This document shows positions 1 to 12,000 of a stretch of 64,000 nt of DNA, one piece after another. Source of the stretch: an uncultured Muribaculaceae bacterium. GTDB lineage: Bacteria > Bacteroidota > Bacteroidia > Bacteroidales > Muribaculaceae. Below the pieces are notes generated by a model, which saw only the letters and a list, made by a program, of their open reading frames with translations, was not told the DNA's origin and did no database searches. Location: NCBI GenBank assembly GCA_910586995.1, contig CAJUKZ010000004.1, positions 133,087-197,086 on the forward strand, written 5' to 3'. How positions within the stretch are numbered: position 1 is the first letter of the stretch; the number at the start of each line of letters is the position of its first letter. A program made the position numbers and the translations under genes.

Positions 1-3000
1 TCTCCGTTGATATAGCGTTCCAATTCTTCATTGAAGAATGCCACGCTGTGGTAGCGGCTATTGTCGTCCTTGCTGCTCTCTTTGCTATCACCAAGTCCGT
101 AGCGTATTGAATCATCGGATGCTCCATACTCGTTACCGGGTTCATACAGCATCCCCTCATCTCTTGCACTTCTGGTATAGTTGCCTTCTACATTAACGAC
201 ATCAAGAAGATTAGTACCTCCTACCTGCTGCAAACTTTGTTTAAGCCGTTGGAATGCACCGCTGTCGTTGTAGTTGATAGCAAAGTCTCCATAAAGAATT
301 GCAGATTCGCCCCCAAATTGAGTTATTCGATCTGAAATATAGCGTGCTTTATCTGTGACATCATTGGTAATGTCGATAAAAGGCGTATGAATATTTCCGA
401 CAATCCTACCTGCACGTGATATAATAAGGAATGAAACCTTTGCACGATCGCCCATACGGTGCGAGTTGAGGAACTTGGCAACATCTTCCGAATCCCGGAC
501 CATTGGCTGCGACATAGGATCATAGTCACGCGCGAATATCTGCTTGTCAAGAGTATGTACTTTCAGTGGTGATTCGGTTTCAGGAATACGCTTGTATCCT
601 ACTGATGAAAGTTCTCCTTTACCGAATGTGCCATACTTACCTGTCTTGAGATTTATGATCACACCATGCACCGGCATTTCCGTCATTCTCTCCATTGTCT
701 CAAGCACGCGCATGTCCTCCGGAGAACACTTTAGATTGCCGCTCGGATGGTTGTGCACAAAATATACCTGATCAGGCTTTATCCGGTTATATGCAAGTGA
801 AGCAGTGGGTATATCTACCAGTGAGGCCGTAAATGTTCCCATGCCAAGCTCTACAACAGTAGGGTCGCCGTCCTTGACAAGCACCATAAACGCATGCTCC
901 TTGGCTGCATCTTCAAGTGATGAGAAGATGAAAGCCACATCGTCTGCACTTTCGATGCGTTCTCCGCTTGTGAAGTTGAAAGCTCCGGTTTCCTTGAATA
1001 CGCGCTCTACAACACTGAACTCTCCGAGTTCGGTGTTCAGTCGATTATTATGTGCTTCAAGTCCGGAATTTCCTTGCCGTTGTAGGTCTGCGGCTCCGGT
1101 CCGGCTATCGTCACTTCCGTCTTTGGCCTTGGGTACTCCGTAGGCTTCGGGGTTTTCGGATGTGTAGTTGATTGTTTTACCGTCTTGTGTTTCATACGTA
1201 TCTGCAAAGATAGTATTTTCGGTGGAATTATAAGAAATTACAGGTTCGCTTGCCGTTGCATCAATGTTACGGCTCAGATCTTCGTATGTTTTGCCTGCCA
1301 GACGTGCGCATAAGTGTTTCAGTTCATTGTAGACTGCAGCTTCATTTAAATTCCCGCGCTGTTCTGCATTTGCCTCCCATGTGGAAAAATTTGCAAATTT
1401 TTCCCGCATAAGCGCTTCAATTCCAGATTTATCAATACCACCCCAGTCAATACGCTCCCAAAGTCCGCGCCCACTGACTTTGATAAAGTCTTCGCCGACT
1501 TCCACATTCTTTATGATTTTCATATCTCTCAGAGACCTGGCTACAGGCAGACATCGTTTACGTAGTTTTGCTGCCGTGTCAATAGTTCGTGCAGGCATCT
1601 GAATATTGCTTATATCGTTGAAGAAATCTTCAATTTTGGTGTAATTGCGACTACTCAGATCTATCTGTTGTGCATTAGAAGCAGCCTGTGTTGCAAGAGC
1701 TTTATTGCTCACTTTGTCAATCACCACCACTCTGCAACGCACAGATGTTCCGGCGCGCTCAAATGTGATGTCAGGAAGCTTGATTTCACCTGTAAGGACG
1801 GCATTTTTTTCGCTATTATACCACTGTTCAAATTTGCGGTCTGTGCTGCCTCTTGGAATAATAGCAACGATTCTGCCACCTTCCTCAAGATGTTTGAATG
1901 CTTTTGTCACATGCTCAACTGCGAGTTTGCCTGCTGTTCCAAAAGGTGGATTCATCAGCACAATGTCATGCTTGTTGACGATATTATAGTCCTCAAACAT
2001 ACAACTCTCAAACTTTCGGCCTATTCCACCGGCTTTGATCTGAAGTCGGCTAAAAAGAGAAGCTGAGGGTTCTATAGCCGTCAGTGTGTTGGCTGCTGGT
2101 ACATAACGAGCTATTGCGCCGTGTCCCGCAGATGGTTCCAGCACACTTTCTCCATCGCTTATACCACTCCATACGTTCATCATATAGCCAAGTGGTTCTG
2201 GAGTAGGATAATAATCCTTTCCCTCACGATTGACCCTTGATAGGCTTATTTTGTGGTTTGTATAGTAGTCGAGTACCGCTCGTTCAAAGGGTGAAGTATT
2301 GCCAATATCCATATTAGCATCCATTTCCTTGCCACCGATACCCTGTCGTTCTATATCTACATCTCCGCTGTTTTCTTCAATACCGCGTGCGAAACTCTCT
2401 CGCAGGTTACGGGCTTTGCTACCAAGTGCGAGGTTTTCTGTTGTGCCAACTTGTGCATTGAATGTCTGCCCGAATAACACCATTTCGGAGTCAAGTCCAA
2501 GAAGTGGATATTCAAAAATAGCATTACTCCTGTTCCCTATGCGGAAGATTCGGCCCTCAATCTGCAATGCCGTGATTGGGCTTTGTGGAAGCGCCAGAGT
2601 AATAATCACTCGCTGATGCTTACCACTTATATCATGTAATGAGATACCCTCCTTGCCACTTGCCTCCTGTACGACAATAATGTTTTTGTTACTATCATCT
2701 GCATTAAAATCCTCTACAGCACGGTGCTTGTCTTTATTGCTTTCTTTACCACTGAAAAAAGAGATATTTTCTTTACCGAAAGCATCGGCCAACTGCTGTC
2801 GTGGCATCCTGAGATCAAGAGACTTTTCCCATTCAAACAGATCTTTATATCGTCTGCGCAGTCTATGCAGTTCGTCTAAGGCTTCCCTGACCTTATGCGG
2901 GTCTTTTTTGCTCTTTGCTTTTTCAGTAGCACATGCAAAGAGGGTGGTAAAAGGCAGACCAAGAGGTTCTTTGGTCTCAACGCGCCTATGAAATATGACA

Positions 3001-6000
3001 ATTTTACGGCCAGCTTCGAGATGCTTACGTATACGTGGAATTATTTGTGATACTTTCATGCTCTCGAATAGTGCGCTACCATAATTATAGTTGCCTATGG
3101 TCTCGTGGTAAGCGTCACTGGTATATTTGTTTCGTAGCAATTCAGATGTGGCTTCATTAAAACGCACTGCATATTCGCCTGTAACTGTAGGAAAATCACG
3201 CGAATAATCGTATTCACTATCAATAACACGTCCACTCATGGTCTGCAGATCTCTTTGTAGCCAGTCGCTGAACTCTACTTCCTGTTGTGCCAGGGCCTGT
3301 GCATTCTCAATTGAATTCTCCAAACGATGATAACGCCATTTGTAGCCTGCTCCGAAGTGGTCGAGGAAGAAACGGTTACGGCCATGCGGTGTCTTGTATC
3401 CACCATCATTGTCTTTTGGATACGAAAATATGTATCCTTCAGCGTAGTCTATATTCTCACGTGTGTTGAAAGGTGTGGCACTAAGAAAAACAACTTTTGT
3501 GCGGGCAGAATCTTCTTTTGCCTGTTTCTCAACTTTAGGGCGTTCATTTTCGTTAAATCGGGATTCTAACTCCTTGGCCTTGTTTCTAAGTGCTGCAAGC
3601 TCTGGAAATTTAGCCTCTGTTGCTGGAGACCATTCTTCACGTCCAATTGGTGGTATATGCCGGTTAGTGACAAGAGTAAACATATTGTCAATACCGGTAG
3701 TTGCCTTTGCCTTGCGAACTACTTCATTAAACAGTTTATTATAATCTTCGATAGCATTCAGCATATCTTTATATACTGAATTTACATTGCGAAGACGTGT
3801 AAAAGCATAATCCTCGTTTTTGTTGCTGACCATGTAGTGCGCAGAGACGCCTTCGGTTGCAGTCCCCTTTTTGTTTTCTAACAAACGATGGCTCTCATCA
3901 TATACTATAAGGTCAAAGCAATCTTCCTCCAGAGCTTTGTTTTGTCTGAAGTTGGCATATGTGGTAATAACAACACCTTCACCTTTTTCGGTAGTTGCTG
4001 TTGTTCCATGTTCCTTGGCCCAACTGTCGAGGTCTCGGATCTCAAGATTGAGATTGTTCCCGTCTTTTATCCAGTCCCGAACTTTTGTTTGCGAAGGTGT
4101 CAGAATAAGAATACGACCTTTACCCTGTTTTACGAAGCGCTTGACAATTCCCAGACCGGTATATGTTTTACCTGTTCCAGTACCATTTGTGAACATATAG
4201 CCCTTGCCATTGCCGTGCATCTCATCAGCATGCGATTGGTCAAAGAACTGCACTTCGGCTAACCTGACATCTTCTTGTTGCTGAGGCAAGAGAAATGGCA
4301 GTGTCTCACGTATGTTTTCTGCATCGGTAACTTTAACCTCTATTGGCTCTGCGGCTTGTTGTGCAGCGCGTTTTTCATCAAAAGACAGACGAACCTTGGA
4401 TCTCAGTTCATTTTGCGACATAAGCGCTGCCCATTCTCTTATACGGCGAGTAGTTCCGTTGGCTGTGTAGTCGCATTCCCACATTTCAGAAATCCATTCA
4501 TCGATCTCGGTGTTAGAGATTCCGCTTTGTTGCAGTGGTACACCAAGATATTGCCGCATGGATTTCGACCATACAGAAAGTTTATATATTCCTTTACGGA
4601 GCACTTCATAACCCACCCGTGCTCCAGATGCTATGGCCTTTGCCCGGTCGGCGAGCGAAGCTATTAAGTCGTCTATCGCCTGTTGAAGCGGGTTGTTTAC
4701 TGAGCTATCAGCTTTGCTATCATTAACATGTCGGGATGCAATTCCCCTGTCTGTATCATCGACAGTATTCTTGCTGCCGCTTCCTCGTCTGTCTTTTCTG
4801 CCATCGCTTCTATCGCTCCGATTGCCGCTGCGTCCTCCGGAGTCTCTATCTCCGGCAGGTATCCTATCCATTGAGGATGTTTCTTCAGATATACCTTTAT
4901 TGCTTCGCTCTCCAGCAACAGCCCCGCTGTTTCCCTGACTATTCGTCCTGTCAGACGAAGTTTTGGATAAAGCGCTTCCGCTGTCTCCTCTATCCATTGG
5001 CTTAGCGAGTCCTCCACCTGTATCTCTTTTTCCTCGTCGGTCAGTTTCAGCAAGACTGATGCCAGCCAACTGTGGTTGGTCGGCATTGTCGCTATCTCCG
5101 CCGCTATCTGCATTGGTATTCCTAACATTATCGTAAACGTTTAGATTTGATATTGCTTGTTCCTTTTGCGAAATTACTGCTTTTTCGTTAGATTTGTGAT
5201 ACTCTTGATCTTTTGTTTTGCGGCGTGCAAGATCAACGTAATCCTCATTTCCAATGATTGCATGAGTTTTTTTACCATCTTTCTGGATGCGCATCTCTTT
5301 TAGCTTACGCTCAGCCTCGACACGTTCTTTTTCTGCCTGCTGTTCAGCTGTTACCATTTTAGCTGAGGCAATCGCGTCGGTGTGGCCATTGACGATTGTT
5401 GCGACGTCAGTGTTGTTGACAATCTCGTCGCTATCCATTTCTTCGGCAATCTCTGGCATTTCGTATTCGAGCATGCTGTGGGCGTTCTTGTAGAATCCCT
5501 TGAGGTATTGATACGGCACTTTGTCCGACATTTCGCCAAGGTCGTGTACCATCGCCCTGACGTATGCGGCAAATTTGCGTGCGCCTTTCTCTATATGGTA
5601 CACTGCCATCATCGCGCCAAGTTGCAGAATCTCGGGGTCAACGCCCATATTGAGCTGCCCGCCGAGCTTCTTCTTGAATCGGGCGAGATAGTCGGCATAT
5701 TGTTCATCGGTCACAAGGCGATTGCCGCTCGGATTGATCGGCTTTTCATTGTCGGATTCTGATTTACCGGTTAATGTAGCTCCATCTTCGGTAACTTCTT
5801 TTATGGTCTGTTCCGTTGATGGTTGTTTCTCAGTTACATCTGTCGGGCGCATATCAGTAAGAGAAAGTGGTGCATCGTCGGCAATCTCCTCCTCACTCTT
5901 GTTTAAGACCTCAGCGGCAAATGCTTTCGCGTCAGCCTCGGATTTGAACAGGAAACCTTTCTTTCCGAAGTTAGACCAATAACCGTCATATTTTTTCGCT

Positions 6001-9000
6001 ATGACTTTCTGACCTTTGAATTCATCTCTGCTAACACGTTCTTCAAATTTGACTGCGAAAAGGTCAGAGTTATCGCGGGTGTCCTTCCTTGCTTCGATAG
6101 TGAAGCCATCATTCTTTTGCGGCTTTGAGGGGGCATTATCAGTAATCTTGCTGATAGTAGAGTAATCTGCAAACGGTTTGGTCTTGCGGTGGCTTGACTG
6201 AATCCATTTGTTGAAATCCTCGATGTTCACCTCGGAAATACGCAGTCCGGGGTGCTTTTCAGCCCATGTAGCATCATAATTCGCAAGATATGCGCTCATT
6301 GCATTGTCCTTGTCGTTGAAGCCAAGCATCACCTTATGCTCATCGAAAGAACTGTCCGGTCGGGTCTGGTCCACTACATAGACCTTGCGACCGTCCCACT
6401 CGTCCATATCGGTATGCAGGAATATGTCGATATGATCGCCGTCCACGCTTTCAGTGCCTTTGATGTAACCGTAGGCATTGGCCATGGTGGTTTGCCATTC
6501 CTTGCCGTCGGCATCTACACCTTTGCGAATGCTACCTGCAGGATTCTCAATGGTAATGTCGAAATCGCCGATGATAACGTGGCCTTTCTTGTAGTTGCCG
6601 GCCTCGGCTTGTGCCGGTGTTGGCTCGGTGTTTACCTCTGCCGATGCGGCCTCTACAGTACTTTGGATTGACGATATATCTTTATCTTCAACGATTTGTG
6701 CAGAACTTTCTTCCTTTTGAATTTGTCTTGATGATAAGGATTTATTATCTTTGCGGTAAGAAGTCTGTGAAGAATTTCCTGCTGGCGCGGTTACACCCTC
6801 TGTTTGGCCGCTATCAACTTCGGAGGTATCGGTGTTAATACCTTCTCCTACTGCGGGTACGGAATAGACATCAGAAGAAATAACAGTGTTTTCGGGAGTA
6901 GCAGTGTCATTCCCGTTGCTCGAAAGAGTCTCAACAGTGTCTGTCGTATTGTCGGGGACACTGTTTTTCTTTTCAAACATGGTGAGAAGCCATGTTTTCT
7001 TTTTATCATCCCATGTAAGACGGACGGCTGCTTGATATTTGTCGCTCTCCAACTGCACTCGGTTGGTTGAACGCTTGGTTACAACCATGTCGTTCAACAC
7101 CTCTTGCAAGTTGAAAAGGACTTCCGGATGAAATTTTGCTAACTTGGCAAGTCCATAGCCGTCACTATGGGCGGTTCCCTCCTTGCCCCATACGAGGTCA
7201 ATATCTCCAATGTCCTTATGATACAACGCACCAATAGCCTCACCGCTACGCTTAGCGAGTAGAAAAGTCACGGCTTCTTGTGGCTTTCCTTTGAATTGAG
7301 TGTAGATTTCACCAAATGGACCAACAGAAGGAGTTACTCTCTCTGCCAATTCTCCATTTGCTGCATCATCTGTATTTCCTCCTTGGACATCGGTATTTCC
7401 TCCTGCCGCTGTGCTATCATCTGCAGCTCCTGCCCCACGGTCGGACGGTTCTGTTCCTGCCGGAGTTTGTTTTCCGCTTGCAGGTGGTTCATTGCCTCGG
7501 AGTTGCCCTTCTTGGCTAATTCTATCTCGGAGAGCCACATCAGCACCTCCATTTGCGACATTGTTGTTTCCATTCTTCGCGGGTTTGTAGTCAATGTTTA
7601 ATACTTTCTTTATGACATCAGCAAGAGGATATTGCGTTGTGTCGGCATCTTCAAAGAGTGTAGCGGCCTTTTTGCCTTGCGCAAGGTCATACATCTGATT
7701 GAAGATAGACGCGATTGTAGTCTGCGACATATCGCTCGTCTTATACATTGCAGCCAGATGCAGTGCAAAGTTACTGAAATTATCGGTAGGCATATACTGC
7801 TCGAAGCGGTCGTCAAGTGCAATCACGTGTTTAAAAGCATCAACGGCACGAAGAACATCGACCATCTTTCTTGCTGCTGCAAAATCGTGGTCAGCCATCA
7901 GCAGATCGTATGCAATGATCGAGGCCTGAATTTCAGGCAACATCCTGCCGGCAATCGGGGAGTCCATATCCCTGAAGGCTGTGGATAGAATTGCACGCTG
8001 TGCCTTTGCGGGGAGTCTGTCGAACATCTCCTCCAGTTGTTGAGACCCGCCTTTGAACACAGCTTGATAAAGCACTTTCCGCAAGTCGTTCTTGGCTTCT
8101 GCCGTAAGATTACCCTTGCTGTCGAATGCCGACTGATACTGTGTGTTGCTGATTGCACCGACCCGGCTCATCCATTTTATAACATCAGAGCCGTTGCGGT
8201 CCACAAGTTGGCCGAATGTGGCGTCCTCATCGTCGGTGCGGAGCAACATATTGGCGAACTGACGCATATCATCACCAAGTTTCTGCGCTACATTTCTGGG
8301 CTTGATACGCTCAATGCCGCCGCTCTCGGTGTCCTGCGCGGTCATCTGCCCCAGACGGATAGCCTCAGCGTCATTGATATCAAGCATATTGACGAGAACC
8401 GGCTGTTGCATGGCGTTGACAGCATCTGTATCAAGGCCAAACTGCACGGCATTGTCAATGATATATTGCTTGTAGGCCTCCTGTTGCCCGGCAAGATTAT
8501 TTTCCCACAGATAGCGTAGAGCGTCAGAGCGGTTATTCCCCTGTATCACCTCGCCGCGTAGATTCACGGTAGGCGCTCCGGTATATGCTGTCGCGCTTCC
8601 GGTGATCTCCTCCGGCCGTATGTCCTCGGCTATCTGCTGTGCTGCGTAGGTTGATACAGCCTCTGCACGGTTCTTGGGCTGTGCTTCGTCAATGAAGAAC
8701 ATCGGATTTCTGTTGCCTTGCACATGTGAGGGTTGCAGTTGCGAAGCCTCGATAACGGCTATACGTCCTTTCGGGAGATCTTTCTGCGAGAATTTAACCA
8801 TAACCTCTTTGCCCGGCACGTGATGTACCGGACCTTGACGGGTGAACAATTCACCGAAGAAACGTCTTGCTCCTCTCGCGCGGGCATTCTCAGGAGTATC
8901 CATGTGCCATTCTGGAATACCCTCCAGAGCCTCACGCTCGATGCGCGCGGCTTCCTCGCGGGCTACACGTTCCGCTTCCTCCGCTTGTGCCTGCTGTTCG

Positions 9001-12000
9001 GCAAGTCTGCGGTCCTCTGCTTCCTGCTGTGAACGGATAGCATCCCGGCGGTACTGTTCCACATTAGCCATATTCTGCCAATGCTCATATTCACTCTGCG
9101 CTTTGGCAAGTTCCGCAGCGTTGGCTTTCCTGGATGCAAGCATCTCGGCAGGAGTCTTACCTTTGAGTTTCAACTTCTGTGCTTTCTCAAAGACTTTTTT
9201 CTTTTCCTCGGCCATCGAATCGGCAATTACCTTAGCGGTGGCAGTGTCCCCCTCGCTATATTCAACAAGAGCATCCCAGGCAAGCTCGGGCGTTTCGGCC
9301 TGCTCAAAGATTGGCTCGCCTTTCTCATCACGAGGAATACGCTGCAAGGGTGTCGGCTCTGCTGTTGAGACCGCTTCGGGTTCATTTTCGACCACTGGAG
9401 CAGCGTTTTCCACAGGATTGGGAACGGTTTCGGTGTTTTCGGGAACAATGCCATTATCCGCAGGGGTGTTGACTGAGAGCTCAGGCTGTACCGGTGCGTC
9501 AGGCTGATAATCGGAAAGAATGTTGTCAAGTTCACTCTCTGTAGCATAGTGAAGTCGTTGCAGATCACCCTCAACATAATACTCATGCTTGCCCTCCTCA
9601 TCGACATAACCGGTAAGCACACCGCGGGATTCCGAACCGTCAGAGTTCCGGATCTTGATTTGGCCGGAGGTGTATCCGGGTTGTCCTGTCGCAGCATCAT
9701 CGGCTTGGGTATTAACAACAGGTTGCTCTGCCGGAGCATATTCCTCATAGGAGAGGATTGCTTCGGGTGATACCGTTTCAATTTGGCTGGTAGCAAGGTC
9801 ACGAATGACAATGGATGTATCACTGTGCTCACTGTCAATCATTGTGCTGCCATCCATCATCACAACACGGCCACTGATGACCTCTACGGGGCGGTCATCA
9901 ATTTTCATTACAGCGCGTCCGACTGGCCGTGGCTCACTTCCGGGCTGATTTGTGCCGGTAATAGATTCACCTTTGCCATTTATCTGCGCTTGGTATTCAG
10001 CCATTCTGCCGGTGCGGATTTGTTCAGCAATGCGTGCTTTTGCATCTGCTGCGTTCTCAGGATCAGCCACAGTCTGTATATCGGCTGCATCAATGGACCT
10101 TACATTTCCATTAAGATCCCTGATTATTATGAAGCTGTCGGAGTTTGCACGGTCTACCATGCTTCCGTCCGGCATCATGACTGCATTGCCACTGATGATA
10201 AACACCTGTTCATTATCATTCTTGAGCATTGCCGGACGCATAACCGGATTCTCAGGATCTGAACGGTCGCTGTAATTGTCTACAAATGCGGTCTGTCCTG
10301 CAACCTCTGTTTCTATGGCGTCATGCACAGCCTGCATCATGCCGTTATAGCGGTTGGCGGCAATCAGGTATTCCGTAATTGCAGACCTGTCGGCCTCACT
10401 CGCTGTATTGTCATTATATAGTTCAGTGACAATGGCGTTTATGTCGTCTGTGCCATACATAGCCGCAAGCACAGAGTTGACATCCGCATTGTCTGCTAAC
10501 TTGAGAGTGTTGCGTAAATGGTCGGACTGATAATCAAGACTCATTCGTGTGCGGTTGCGGTCCTCCGCACTTCCAATATTCATACCCTCAATGTATGCGT
10601 CGGCCATTGCATTTCGTCCGGTAAGCTCTTTCTCTGACTCTTGTGTCACAAATTCACGGAGATTATGGCCGCGCATCACCATCGAGGCCTCCATGTAATC
10701 AAGTACAGCTGCTTTCTGTTGCTCAGTCATTGACGGATCATTCCACACCTGCTGCGCAAGTTCGCCGATATTGGCATTGTCTGTAGCGTCGATTACCAGG
10801 CGCATCGGATCCCATGCCTCTTGACCCAATGCAGTGCCGGCCATCCGGTCTGTACGGTTGACGGTGTTACGTATCATATAATAGTCGACAGCTTTGCCAC
10901 CATACTTCATGCCGCTGCTTATGGCAACCGCTCCACCGCCGGTCAAACCTATTGATAGAGCCATACCACCCCAAATGTCCTCGTGAAACTGCCCGGACTT
11001 GAACAGATTCATGCCGTTCTCATCGTGTGCGGAATCAAGGCCAAGCACAGTACGCCACAACTGGCCGTAATATTCTTCGCCAACCTCGCCGAAATATCCG
11101 TTGACTCCAGTCCGCTTCAGGAAATTGGCGGCTTTGGATATTACCGTGTTTGCGCCTTCACGTGTGTTGCGGAGTACGGCTGCGGTAAGATTGCGAGCAC
11201 CGAATGCTTTTGCTATGTCTGCCATCCCGGGGAGATGTCCGCCCCACATTTCCGAGAAATTTTCTATTACTTTATCCGCTCCGGCCTGCCAGATGGCGTT
11301 GCTCCATGTCTCGCCGTTGGCAAATTTGTATTGGCTTGTTTCCGGATTATACTCGACATTTCCGAGTTTATGCCCGATTATCTCCGAAGCCGTGGACATT
11401 CCCTGCACGGTGACAGCCATAAGAGGTGCACGCATGAGCAGATCATCGGCAGTAGTGCCCAGAGCCTTGACCATCCACGGCACAGACTGCTCCTTGAGCA
11501 ATGCGCCGACGCCAGTCATACCCTCTTTTCTTACAAATTGCAGTATACCACGCCGGGCTGCACGTTTGGCCACATCATTGGCAAAAGACACACCAAGTCC
11601 TTTCGCACCTTTGGTCAGGCCCTTGGTTGCAATTCCAGGTAGCTTGCTGTAGCCGCCGGTTAACCAGAAGTCTTTAATGAAGGATAGCGAAATACCGGCC
11701 ATGTTACCCCAGCGATATCCCTTTCCGAGATCACCGAACTGCGAGATCACGGCTTGGTTTACTGCAATATCTTCCATTGCACGTTGCTCGTTATCGGTCA
11801 GTTTCTCACCTTTATTTGCCTTGGATGTGATGTCAAGCATAGTACGGGTGTCAACAAGGTCACTGTATCCGAAGTCCCATGTGCGTACATCTGATATAGT
11901 CTGCCATGTGGCACGTCCGAAGCCTCTCCAGAATCCGTTACCGTTGTCAATCTGATCTTGAGCATTGGTAAGTTGCTGCAACGATTTATGTGCCTGCTGT

